Source of the DNA: an uncultured Parabacteroides sp.
GTDB lineage: Bacteria > Bacteroidota > Bacteroidia > Bacteroidales > Tannerellaceae
Assembly: GCA_900547435.1 (NCBI GenBank)
Contig: URGO01000029.1
Span: forward strand, 1-23,449
Direction: 5' to 3'
DNA length: 23,449 nucleotides
Shown: positions 6,721 to 14,216 of the stretch, piece by piece
Layout: each line of letters begins with the position of its first letter
Numbering within the stretch: position 1 is the first letter of the stretch
Position numbers and translations under genes: made by a program
Notes under the pieces: generated by a model
What the model was told of the DNA's origin: nothing
What the model saw: only the letters and a program-made list of their open reading frames with translations
Database searches by the model: none

Positions 6721-7908
6721 TCAATCAACAATTATATAAGCCCAATAATGCGTTTGCTCCGTAATCGGGCAGAGATTTAAATATCCGCTTTGTAATTTAC
6801 CTCCTTCCATGATTATCGGATGAAGTTTTTGCTCTGAAAGATGCTTTTGCATTACTTGTCCTTCCGCTTTCTTAAATTCTATTTTGAATAAGCCGGTCGC
6901 TTTTTCGTGTATTCTATTTGAGAGATGGATGGCAAGCATCCCCATTGTCTGACGCATGTTTATCTCCACGCAAGGATGAATCCGAATTTCATTTCCTGAA
7001 CGATATAGGAACATATCTACCCCGATATTTCCGGTATAAACCGTTCCATATATTTCGGATAGGACTTTTGTCAAAGCCTCTTTTATTTTTTCCAAAGATT
7101 CTTTCCGAATAAATTTTAGCAAAAAAGACTCCCGATGGCTTTCTGATCCTAAAACATTCCCGGAATAGGTGCCTCTTGCCTGCGTCCCGAAAATAGATAA
7201 TCCTTTATAATCCACATGGCTTTTACCATCTGATTGAAACTCCATCGCAAAATCCTGAATCTTCTCCAAAGCCGGTTCGATACTTACTTTCCCTTGTTTG
7301 CGGATAGCCCCGTTTATCCATTGTCGTTCTTTTTCTTCCAATTGAGCAGACCGAATCCATAACAATCCTCTTCCGGAAGAAGAAAATGGCGTTTTTAAGA
7401 TAAAAGGAGGCTGATGTTTGTTTATATAATGTATAACTTCTTCGGTTGAACTACAAAAGCAAGGTGTTTCCGGAAGCTGAATATCCGATAGAAATGCTGT
7501 TAAACGTTGTAAAACTTCTTGAGCCGTTTCCCGACTTACCAGTTTCCTATAAACATCTTTCCATTCCGGAATAGTTAATAGAAGGCTTCTTTGTTTTTTC
7601 AAATGTTGATATGCCCTCAAACTATTGGGGGCTAATCCCCATGGCGCCGCCTGAATCGGGATAGCTTCTGTATCATGGGCTTCTGCTGGAAATAGTTTAG
7701 GCAAATCCGGAAACAAAGACCGCATATCCTTAACATATTTTTCTGTATCCGAGGATTCTGCCCATACATAATCTTGTAAATCTGCATACCAAAGGGGTAG
7801 ACATGCTAAATCTTTAAACATGCATTGCACATTGGCAGACGGAGTGTAATTTTGTACTCCAGCGCCTATAGCCTCTTCGCTTCCTGGATTAAAATAATGG
7901 AGGAACAT
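6721..7908 (-). CDS. Conserved hypothetical protein with ATP-grasp hallmarks
   Basis: I cannot assign a function to this 395-residue protein, but its C-terminal two thirds look like an ATP-grasp fold. FILKTPFSSSGRGLLWI (about 169-185) provides the Lys172 and flexible glycine/serine-rich loop expected for nucleotide binding, VSIEPALEKIQDFAMEF (208-224) resembles the acidic segment lining the ATP pocket, and GVDMF with Asp298 followed by CVEINMRQTMG (Glu315, Asn317, Arg319) matches the D...E-x-N metal-binding pattern. The N-terminal 100 residues begin MFLHYFNPGSEEAIGAG and have no motif I recognise. ATP-grasp enzymes join a carboxylate to an amine or thiol using ATP; the substrate cannot be deduced. 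There is no signal peptide. The start at 7908 has no convincing Shine-Dalgarno sequence, and a terminator for the upstream gene ends just before it, so expression may rely on readthrough or an unrecognised promoter. Confidence 0.6.
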   Translation of the reverse strand: MFLHYFNPGSEEAIGAGVQNYTPSANVQCMFKDLACLPLWYADLQDYVWAESSDTEKYVKDMRSLFPDLPKLFPAEAHDTEAIPIQAAPWGLAPNSLRAYQHLKKQRSLLLTIPEWKDVYRKLVSRETAQEVLQRLTAFLSDIQLPETPCFCSSTEEVIHYINKHQPPFILKTPFSSSGRGLLWIRSAQLEEKERQWINGAIRKQGKVSIEPALEKIQDFAMEFQSDGKSHVDYKGLSIFGTQARGTYSGNVLGSESHRESFLLKFIRKESLEKIKEALTKVLSEIYGTVYTGNIGVDMFLYRSGNEIRIHPCVEINMRQTMGMLAIHLSNRIHEKATGLFKIEFKKAEGQVMQKHLSEQKLHPIIMEGGKLQSGYLNLCPITEQTHYWAYIIVD

Positions 7909-7920
7909 AAACGAATGAAA

Positions 7921-7968
7921 AACAAAAAGACACGAAGCTCTTATAGTTTAGTATATGAACTCCGCGTC
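7921..7968 (-). terminator. Rho-independent terminator of the DUF349 gene
   Basis: On the minus strand GACGCGGAGTTC (7968 to 7957) pairs with GAGCTTCGTGTC (7940 to 7929) along all 12 positions when G-U pairs are allowed, with a 16-base AU-rich loop. TTTTTGTT follows directly (7928 to 7921). It lies 18 bases after the DUF349 stop codon. The G-U pairs work only in the minus-strand RNA, which supports this orientation. Confidence 0.7.
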
Positions 7969-7985
7969 TCTGTGCCTTTTTAGGG

Positions 7986-9830
7986 TTATTCTAAATTCTC
8001 GTCAATCGTATCAATCTTCTTTACGATTAATTCCATTTCCTCTTTTAGCTTGGATATCTTGCGTTCCATTTCTTTTACCAAACCGCCTCCGCCTTTCGAA
8101 GCTACGCTCAGGAAACCGATGTTATTTTCATAAGTTTGCAACTCATTCTTCAGTCGTTCGTAATTGCGCATCAGCTTTTCTCGTTCAGAATACAATTTGC
8201 CTTTCCCTTTACCTGCCATTTCATTGACATTATTGCGGAAAGACTTTATGCGACGGTCGCGCTGGTCTACTTTCAACCGGTCGAATTGGGCATCGACAGC
8301 TTCATGGAAAGCATTATATACTTTGTCTTTTTCTTTGAATGGTACATGTCCGATTCCGTTCCATTCTGCCATCCATGCTTTCAATTGGGTAACGGCATCA
8401 TCCGCATCCAACGATTCATCTAACGATTTAACCTTATCGATTAATGCCCGTTTTGCCTCCAAATTGGCCAACTCTTCACTTCTTTGTGAAGATACATTTT
8501 TATTTTTGTTTTCAAAGAAATAATCACAAGCCGTAATAAAGCGTTTCCAAATAGCGTCAGAATGGCGGCGGGTCACCTGTCCGATTGTTTTCCATTCTTT
8601 TTGCAAAGCGATAAACTTCTCGGTAGTTTCTTTCCAATCGGTGCTGTCTTTTAATGCTTCCGCTTTTTCGCACAAGGCACGTTTCAACTGAAGATTCTTT
8701 TCCATTTCCGACTTGATGGTCTTGTAGAACTCAGTTTTTTTCGTGTAGAAATTGTCGCAAGCGGCGCGGAAACGTTCAAATATCTTGGTGTTATATTTCT
8801 TTGGAGTAAAACCTATTGTTCTCCATTTCTGCTGTAATTCGATAACCACCTTATTTTTTTCGTCCCAATCCTTGTAACTCTTCAGCGCAGAGAGGTCAAT
8901 GCTTTCTACCTCTTCACAAAGAGCCGTCTTGGCCGCCAGATTTTCAAGTTCTTTAGCTTTCAGCTCTTCAAAATGCTGCTGATGGCGCTTATTAATAATG
9001 GTAGAGGCTGCTTTGAAACGTGCCCATAACTCTTCACGCAAGTCTTTGGCTACCGGACCAATCTCACGCCATTGTTGGTGTAATTTCTGCAATTGGTGGA
9101 AAGCAGAAACCACATCTTTCTCGTTTTCCAGTTTCTCAACAGCTTCGCAAAGAGCCGTCTTTAATTCCAGGTTCTTTTTAAAGTCATAATCACGGAACTG
9201 ATTGTTTATCTTAATCAGATCGTAGAATTTTTCAGAATAAATCTGATATTCCCGCCATAAATCCGTAGCATGTTCTTCCGGAACTAATTTTATTTCCTTC
9301 CATTTCTGCTGGATTTCCTTGAACTCATTGTATAACTTGTTAAAGTCGTCCTGACTTTCGCACAAGATTTTCAGTCGTTCGATTAATTGCAGTTTGGCTT
9401 CGTAATTAGCTTCCTTTATTTTTTCTTCTTCAGCCAAAAACGCGGCTTTCTTTTCTTTATAATCACTTAAAAGTTCCTTTAGCCTTGTTTCCAATGTATC
9501 TTCGGGAACTGCAAAATCCTTTTCCTCGCCGCCTTGTTCCATGAATGCCTTTTTCAGAGCTTCCACCTCATTTCGACGGATTTTATAGTACGCTTGTTTC
9601 AGCGATTCCACTTCACCGCGCACAGTTTCAACCGGTGCATCAACCAAAGTCTGCAACCGATTTAGGATTTCGTCTTTTGTTAATTTTCCGGCAAGAGCAT
9701 TTTCTGCATCCATTGCCTCTTCTGTAGCAGCTTCGCCGGATATGATTTCCGTATTTGCTGCTGATTCGTTAGCTTCGTTTAATTTAGCGGTATCTTCACC
9801 CGTTAAATTCGTCTCAAGAGTGTCCTGCAT
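7986..9830 (-). CDS. DUF349 repeat protein, five repeats
   Basis: The 614-residue protein is almost entirely helical and highly charged. Five DUF349 repeats are visible, each with a Gln/Glu-rich helix ending in W-x-x-I-G and a following helix with F-x-x-A: the key Trp residues are at 177, 254, 336, 413 and 490, a spacing of 77, 82, 77 and 77. The start of each unit also carries a K-x-A-L-C-E motif (KTALCE, KTALCE, KRALCE, with KRALID in the last). Residues 1-50 are acidic and low-complexity, and 545-614 form a coiled coil separated by a GGGG stretch near 580-583. There is no signal peptide or membrane segment, so it is presumably cytoplasmic. DUF349 has no firmly established biochemical role that I can cite. 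It is flanked by a terminator downstream and by the fumarase terminator upstream, so it appears monocistronic. Confidence 0.9.
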   Translation of the reverse strand: MQDTLETNLTGEDTAKLNEANESAANTEIISGEAATEEAMDAENALAGKLTKDEILNRLQTLVDAPVETVRGEVESLKQAYYKIRRNEVEALKKAFMEQGGEEKDFAVPEDTLETRLKELLSDYKEKKAAFLAEEEKIKEANYEAKLQLIERLKILCESQDDFNKLYNEFKEIQQKWKEIKLVPEEHATDLWREYQIYSEKFYDLIKINNQFRDYDFKKNLELKTALCEAVEKLENEKDVVSAFHQLQKLHQQWREIGPVAKDLREELWARFKAASTIINKRHQQHFEELKAKELENLAAKTALCEEVESIDLSALKSYKDWDEKNKVVIELQQKWRTIGFTPKKYNTKIFERFRAACDNFYTKKTEFYKTIKSEMEKNLQLKRALCEKAEALKDSTDWKETTEKFIALQKEWKTIGQVTRRHSDAIWKRFITACDYFFENKNKNVSSQRSEELANLEAKRALIDKVKSLDESLDADDAVTQLKAWMAEWNGIGHVPFKEKDKVYNAFHEAVDAQFDRLKVDQRDRRIKSFRNNVNEMAGKGKGKLYSEREKLMRNYERLKNELQTYENNIGFLSVASKGGGGLVKEMERKISKLKEEMELIVKKIDTIDENLE

Positions 9831-10041
9831 ACTTTAATGTTTTTAAGAAAGGATATTACATTCCCATTATCGAATACAAATTAAACTAAATAATTTCTTA
9901 TATCCGCATAAATCGACAAGAATTTGCTTAAAAAAGATGAAAAGAAAGATTATTTGTGAGAAAAAGTGGGATTATATCCGATTTGGAAGGGGTTTCTGAG
10001 GTTTCTCAAAAGGTATGAGAGGGAAAATAAGGAGTGTTGGG

Positions 10042-10085
10042 AAAAAAATGCCGGTTATTTGGGGAGAAATAACCGACATTTTTTT
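10042..10085 (-). terminator. Terminator of the fumarase gene
   Basis: A 19-bp stem (10042-10060 with 10067-10085) encloses the 6-base loop ggggag. Read on the minus strand the arms AAAAAAATGTCGGTTATTT and AAATAACCGGCATTTTTTT pair throughout, with one U-G pair; on the plus strand the same position would be an A-C mismatch. The minus-strand 3' arm ends in seven T's. It begins 28 bases after the fumarase stop codon. The rest of the 283-bp gap (9831-10041) holds the DUF349 leader, in which I see no exact TAnnTTTG box (TTAATTTG near 9880 is the closest) and no gene. Confidence 0.85.
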
Positions 10086-10113
10086 GAAAATAACTGATGT
10101 TTTTTAGGAGCTG

Positions 10114-11760
10114 TTATTTCAGCTTACAATCATTGCAACGAGATTGGATTTGTTTGAAGAAATCATTGCCTTTATTGTCTACCAAAATGAATGCAGGGAA
10201 GTTCTCTACTTCAATTTTCCAGATAGCTTCCATGCCGAGTTCCGGATATTCCACACATTCGATACTCTTTATGTTGTTTTGAGCCAATATAGCAGCCGGT
10301 CCACCGATAGAACCCAGATAGAAACCGCCATGCTTCTTGCAAGCATCGGTTACCTGTTGGCTACGATTACCTTTGGCTAACATGACCATGCTGCCTCCAT
10401 GATTTTGGAACAAATCGACGTACGGATCCATACGACCGGCTGTTGTCGGTCCCATAGAGCCACATGCCATGCCTGCCGGAGTTTTGGCAGGACCTGCATA
10501 ATAAATCGGATGATCTTTAATATATTGCGGTAAATCCTCACCTCGGTCAAGGCGTTCTTTCAGTTTGGCATGTGCGATATCTCGACCTACGATGATTGTA
10601 CCGTTTAAGGACAAACGGGTTGCTACCGGATATTTATCCAATTCGGCCAAGATTTCTTTCATCGGGCGATTTAAATCGATTTTCACCGCATTACCTTCTC
10701 CTGCTTGACGGAGTTCTTCCGGAATTAATTCGCCTGGATTTGAATCCAATTTTTCAATCCAAATACCTTCTTTATTAATCTTACATTTAATATTACGGTC
10801 GGCAGAACAAGATACGCCTAAACCAACGGGACAAGACGCTCCATGACGAGGCAAACGAATAATGCGGACATCATGTGCATAATATTTGCCGCCGAATTGG
10901 GCTCCCAACCCAATTTTGTGAGCTTCTTCCAAAACTTTCTTCTCCAATTCCAAATCGCGGAAAGCTCGTCCGCCCTCATTGCCTGTCGTTGGCAAATTAT
11001 CATAATAATGAGTTGAAGCCAGCTTGACCGTTAAAAGGTTTTTTTCAGCAGAAGTACCACCTATGACAAATGCAATATGATAAGGAGGGCATGCCGCCGT
11101 ACCCAAAGTCTTCATCTTTTCAACCAAGAAGGGTACCAAAGTTTCCGGATTTAGAATAGCTTTCGTTTCTTGGTATAAATAAGTCTTATTGGCAGAGCCT
11201 CCACCTTTTGTCACGCATAAAAAGTTATACTCCATGCCTTCTGTCGCTTCGATATCAATTTGTGCCGGCAGATTGCATTTTGTATTTACTTCTTCATACA
11301 TACTCAAAGGTGCATTTTGGGAATAACGCAGATTTTCTTCCGTATAGGTTTTATAGACGCCCAGTGACAAAGCCTCTTCATCGCAATAACCAGTCCAGAC
11401 CTGTTGACCTTTTTCTCCATGTATGATGGCAGTTCCGGTATCCTGACAGAAAGGAAGGACACCTTTTGCCGCAACCTCAGCGTTACGTAAGAACGTTAAT
11501 GCCACATATTTGTCATTATCGCTGGCTTCAGGGTCGCTTAATATTTTTGCAACTTGTTCGTTGTGCGAGCGACGAAGCATAAAAGAAACATCGCGGAATG
11601 CGGCATTTGCCATAGCGGTAAGTCCCTCTTTCGCAACTTTCAGAATTGGTTTTCCTTCGAATTCTGATACAGACACATAGTCTTTTGTAAGCAAATAATA
11701 CTCAGTTGTATCTTTACCGTGCTCAAACATCGGTTGATACTTGAATGGAGTTGTTGCCAT
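10114..11760 (-). CDS. Fumarate hydratase class I (iron-sulfur type, FumA/FumB family)
   Basis: This enzyme interconverts fumarate and malate; in anaerobic Bacteroidales it works in the reductive direction from oxaloacetate to succinate. The 548-residue protein is a full-length class I fumarase with its alpha and beta parts fused, as in E. coli FumA/FumB. The three Cys ligands of the catalytic [4Fe-4S] cluster are visible: Cys105 in LPFCQDTG, Cys224 in AACPPYH and Cys318 in GLGVSC, with the spacing known for the family. Other conserved stretches are VTKGGGSANK (183-192), GGKYYAHDVR (290-299), HPIYYAGPAKTPAG and GSMGPTTAGRMD in the C-terminal part. The cluster makes such enzymes oxygen-sensitive. 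The gene has its own promoter (11811-11841) and terminator (10042-10085), so it is a single-gene unit. Confidence 0.95.
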   Translation of the reverse strand: MATTPFKYQPMFEHGKDTTEYYLLTKDYVSVSEFEGKPILKVAKEGLTAMANAAFRDVSFMLRRSHNEQVAKILSDPEASDNDKYVALTFLRNAEVAAKGVLPFCQDTGTAIIHGEKGQQVWTGYCDEEALSLGVYKTYTEENLRYSQNAPLSMYEEVNTKCNLPAQIDIEATEGMEYNFLCVTKGGGSANKTYLYQETKAILNPETLVPFLVEKMKTLGTAACPPYHIAFVIGGTSAEKNLLTVKLASTHYYDNLPTTGNEGGRAFRDLELEKKVLEEAHKIGLGAQFGGKYYAHDVRIIRLPRHGASCPVGLGVSCSADRNIKCKINKEGIWIEKLDSNPGELIPEELRQAGEGNAVKIDLNRPMKEILAELDKYPVATRLSLNGTIIVGRDIAHAKLKERLDRGEDLPQYIKDHPIYYAGPAKTPAGMACGSMGPTTAGRMDPYVDLFQNHGGSMVMLAKGNRSQQVTDACKKHGGFYLGSIGGPAAILAQNNIKSIECVEYPELGMEAIWKIEVENFPAFILVDNKGNDFFKQIQSRCNDCKLK

Positions 11761-11810
11761 AATATGATACGTTTTTAATTATTTATTGGTTTTACTCGTT
11801 AAAGAACGGA

Positions 11811-11841
11811 CAAACTTACGAAAAATATGGCAGGGTAGAAA
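11811..11841 (-). promoter_or_regulatory. Fumarase promoter
   Basis: TAAGTTTG on the minus strand (11818 to 11811) is an exact TAnnTTTG -7 box. TTTC (11841 to 11838), three of four matches to the -33 TTTG, lies 19 bases upstream. The predicted start of transcription, near 11804, gives a leader of roughly 44 bases before the ATG at 11760. Confidence 0.72.
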
Positions 11842-11876
11842 CTATTTGGAGATTTTATTTGTGCGCGTTTCTTTAA

Positions 11877-12794
11877 TTATAACAATTCTATCTCTTTCAA
11901 ATCTACTCCTGTGTATCGTGCAATGATTTCTATAGGCAAACCATCCTGTTTCATTCGTTTGGCCACTTCTTTAGCATTCTCAGATTTGCCCTCTTCTTTG
12001 CCTTTCGCCAATCCTTCGGCTAATCCTTGAGCTCTTCCTTCAGCTCTTCCCTCGGCTCTTCCTTCAATTATTCCTGTTTTAATTACACTCCGTTGATAAC
12101 GTAAAGCTTCCATATGATTTACGTAAGCTCGTTTTTCTGCTTCAGAAAGAGAATCTATACGTAGCCGTTCTCGGGCTTCCGGTAATCCTTTTGCTGTAGC
12201 GGAACTGTCTATTTCTCCTGTCTTTAAAAATTTAATCCATTCATCCAATGGAGTTTTTGCGACTTTGTCGAAATCATTTACACGTAAAACATAATATTCC
12301 GGAAAAATGTCTCCAGCATCTTTACCTATAAATAGTTCGCGTTGACGAACAGATAGCTTCAATACATCATTGGGATCATGCAGTCCTCGGAATATAGTCT
12401 TCCCATGATAAATGTAATCTTTTCCTTGCCCCAAGTCGAAATATACAATATTAATTGAGTAGACTTTACGTACCTTATCGTAATCATTTCCTAAATTAAT
12501 ATATTCGGAAATAGTTTTAGATACGCCATAAAGCATTCGATGGAAATAGTCCAATTCTCTGTTGTTTTGGACTTCCACGATAAGTAACTCGCCTTTTGTG
12601 TCTTCAACAAGCATGTCTACCCGATTAAATTTGTCCTCTTCATCGGTTTGGTTCGATTCGCTTTCTAAAAAACGGCAAATGTGTAGATCCTCACCCAGTA
12701 AAGTGGACAAGAATCCTTCCAGCACCACGTAATTGCTTTTATCCCGAAGCAGGCGCTTCATAGCCCAATCGAAACGGATTAAATTGTCTTTCAT
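11877..12794 (-). CDS. Rpn/PDDEXK_2 family nuclease-like protein with repetitive C-terminal tail
   Basis: The 305-residue protein belongs to the PD-(D/E)XK superfamily group often annotated as Rpn recombination-promoting nuclease or putative transposase. It opens with MKDNLIRFDWAMKRLLRDK, the family's usual N-terminus, and has the probable active-site residues Asp60 (FNRVDML) and Glu74-x-Gln76 (LIVEVQ). Residues about 244-270 are a run of EGRA/EGLA/KGKEEGK four-residue units encoded by 12-bp tandem repeats, followed by a 35-residue helical tail. The frame is open from an ATG at 12830, but the likely -7 box lies inside that extension and the family starts at the MKDN Met, so 12794 is chosen. 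Many Bacteroidales genomes carry several copies; E. coli RpnA is known to cut DNA and favour RecA-independent recombination. There are no inverted repeats, so it is not part of an insertion sequence here. Confidence 0.85.
   Translation of the reverse strand: MKDNLIRFDWAMKRLLRDKSNYVVLEGFLSTLLGEDLHICRFLESESNQTDEEDKFNRVDMLVEDTKGELLIVEVQNNRELDYFHRMLYGVSKTISEYINLGNDYDKVRKVYSINIVYFDLGQGKDYIYHGKTIFRGLHDPNDVLKLSVRQRELFIGKDAGDIFPEYYVLRVNDFDKVAKTPLDEWIKFLKTGEIDSSATAKGLPEARERLRIDSLSEAEKRAYVNHMEALRYQRSVIKTGIIEGRAEGRAEGRAQGLAEGLAKGKEEGKSENAKEVAKRMKQDGLPIEIIARYTGVDLKEIELL
12007..12066 (-). repeat. Five 12-bp tandem units in the nuclease-like gene
   Basis: On the plus strand the units are gccaatccttcg (12007-12018), gctaatccttga (12019-12030), gctcttccttca (12031-12042), gctcttccctcg (12043-12054) and gctcttccttca (12055-12066). 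Each encodes one or other form of E/Q-G-x-A. Because the unit is a multiple of three, gain or loss changes tail length without shifting frame. Confidence 0.85.
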
Positions 12795-12817
12795 ATATTT
12801 GGCTTTGAATGTTTCTG

Positions 12818-12825
12818 CGAAGATA
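12818..12825 (-). promoter_or_regulatory. Possible -7 box for the Rpn/PDDEXK_2 gene
   Basis: TATCTTCG on the minus strand (12825 to 12818) differs from TAnnTTTG at one fixed position. It lies 23 bases upstream of the ATG at 12794, a typical distance. No -33 box is recognisable at 18-22 bases, so this is a weak call. Confidence 0.38.
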
Positions 12826-12913
12826 CACATTTATTTGAAATAAGTTTCTATTCGTTAACGGAAATGACTTATAAACGTCATCGAAATTTATAAATTATCT
12901 GAGTTATAACCCT

Positions 12914-12921
12914 TATTTTTG
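12914..12921 (+). promoter_or_regulatory. Promoter -7 box for the secreted phosphoesterase gene
   Basis: TATTTTTG (12914-12921) exactly matches TAnnTTTG. The chosen ATG at 12943 lies 21 bases downstream, so the leader is short. An earlier in-frame ATG at 12919 overlaps the box and cannot be the start if this promoter is used. The -33 region (12887-12895) is AT-rich without a clear TTTG. Confidence 0.6.
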
Positions 12922-12942
12922 CATAACAAAAAAGCAAAAAGT

Positions 12943-14148
12943 ATGAAAAAGATGCATTTGATAGTGTGGGCAAGTTTATTATTGCTTGTTCCTGTTCAGG
13001 CTTTCGCTCAACCGAAAGCGAGTAATCAGATTCCTGTCCGAGATGCAGTTCCGACCTCGGAGATTTTTCGGACAAAACCCTATTTACAACGCCCGATAGG
13101 CGATGAAATAACAATCTGCTGGGAAACGAATGTGCCGGTTGTCAGTTGGGTTGAATATGGGAAAAATGGGAAATTAGACCAGAAAAAGATGCTTTATGCA
13201 GATGGACAAATGATTTGCAACAATACGCGGCATCATTTTCGTTTAAGTGGTTTGATCCCGGGAGAAACGTATAGTTATCGGGTTTGTTCACAGGAAATAA
13301 CTCTCTACGAACCCTATAAAAAAGAATTTGGTAACACGGCGGTATCAGATGTATATACCTTTACACTTCCGGAAAAAGATGAAACCGACTTTACAGTATT
13401 GCTGTTTAATGATTTGCACAGCAACTTTAGCACGATGGATAGTTTCGCGAATATTATTAAGGAACAGCAAATAGGTTATGATTTCGTTATTTTCAATGGG
13501 GATTGTATTGATGATGTGAATAGAGAAGAGCGTGCGATTGAAGTGTTGAGCCATTTGAATGAATTGGCCGATGCTTCAAATAAGCCATTCTTTTTCTTGC
13601 GGGGAAATCATGAGATTCGTGGAGCTTATTCTATTGAAATGCGGCAATTGTTTGATTATATAGACCAGACTACCTATGGTGCTTTCAGTTGGGGAGACAC
13701 ACGTTTCGTTACTTTAGATTGTGGTGAGGATAAGCCGGACAGTACGTGGGTATATTACAATTTGAATGATTTTTCCCGTTTCCGCCTTGACCAAGCCTCT
13801 TTTCTTGCGGATGAATTGGCAAGCCGTGAGTTTAAAGAAGCCCGCCGACATGTGTTGGTTCATCATATTCCTATTTATGGAGCATTGGAGAAAGGCTATT
13901 ATACTCCTTGTTATGATTTATGGAATCCGTTGCTAAGAGATGCGCCTTTCGATATTTGTTTCAATGCGCATTGGCATCGTTTTACATATTATCCTAAAGG
14001 TGAGGTCGGAAATAATTTCCCTGTGATATTAGGAGGAGGTCCTAAACCGGAGATTGCGTATATGCTGATTCTTCAAAAGAAAGGAGAGCAATTGACATTC
14101 CGGGCTGTCGGTGCAGATGGTAAGGAGAAACTGAAACTGGAACTATAA
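12943..14148 (+). CDS. Secreted calcineurin-like phosphoesterase with N-terminal fibronectin-like domain
   Basis: The 401-residue protein has a signal peptide (MKKMHLIVWASLLLLVPVQA, cleavage probably after AFA). Residues 45-140 form the fibronectin type III-like domain found in front of purple acid phosphatase-type enzymes (ITICWETNVPVVSWVEYG, then HHFRLSGLIPGETYSYRV). The catalytic domain shows all metal and active-site motifs of the metallophosphatase family: Asp157 and His159 (NDLH), Asp187 (GDCIDD), Asn222-His223 (GNHE), His307-His308 and His343/His345 (AHWHR). It should therefore hydrolyse phosphate esters in the periplasm using two metal ions; the substrate is unknown. The start at 12943 follows a consensus -7 box at 12914 and puts the signal peptide at the N-terminus. 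It is the only plus-strand gene in the window, divergent from the Rpn/PDDEXK_2 gene and convergent with glnN. Confidence 0.88.
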   Translation: MKKMHLIVWASLLLLVPVQAFAQPKASNQIPVRDAVPTSEIFRTKPYLQRPIGDEITICWETNVPVVSWVEYGKNGKLDQKKMLYADGQMICNNTRHHFRLSGLIPGETYSYRVCSQEITLYEPYKKEFGNTAVSDVYTFTLPEKDETDFTVLLFNDLHSNFSTMDSFANIIKEQQIGYDFVIFNGDCIDDVNREERAIEVLSHLNELADASNKPFFFLRGNHEIRGAYSIEMRQLFDYIDQTTYGAFSWGDTRFVTLDCGEDKPDSTWVYYNLNDFSRFRLDQASFLADELASREFKEARRHVLVHHIPIYGALEKGYYTPCYDLWNPLLRDAPFDICFNAHWHRFTYYPKGEVGNNFPVILGGGPKPEIAYMLILQKKGEQLTFRAVGADGKEKLKLEL

Positions 14149-14156
14149 ACGTGAAG

Positions 14157-14210
14157 AATGCAGAATTAAGATTAAGAAAAGCGTGTGCTTTTCATCCTTA
14201 ATTCTGCATT
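14157..14210. terminator. Bidirectional terminator between the phosphoesterase gene and glnN
   Basis: Outer arms AATGCAGAATTAAG (14157-14170) and CTTAATTCTGCATT (14197-14210) are perfectly complementary. An inner stem AAAAGC/GCTTTT (14177-14182 with 14187-14192) closes on the loop gtgt after a small internal bulge. The hairpin ends in TTTTAAT on the plus side and begins 8 bases after the phosphoesterase stop; the glnN stop (14217-14219) is just beyond the other arm. It can serve both convergent genes. Confidence 0.8.
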
Positions 14211-14216
14211 TTAATA

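Noticed and set aside
5497..7908. A polysaccharide utilisation locus around the esterase
   Set aside because: No SusC/SusD pair, glycoside hydrolase or regulator of that type occurs in the window.
9831..10041. A small RNA or small gene in front of the DUF349 gene
   Set aside because: The stretch is AT-rich, with no exact TAnnTTTG box, no stable hairpin apart from the fumarase terminator, and no open frame of note.
11877..12830. A transposon carrying the Rpn-type gene
   Set aside because: No terminal inverted repeats or target-site duplications are visible around the gene, and fumarase and the phosphoesterase flank it normally.
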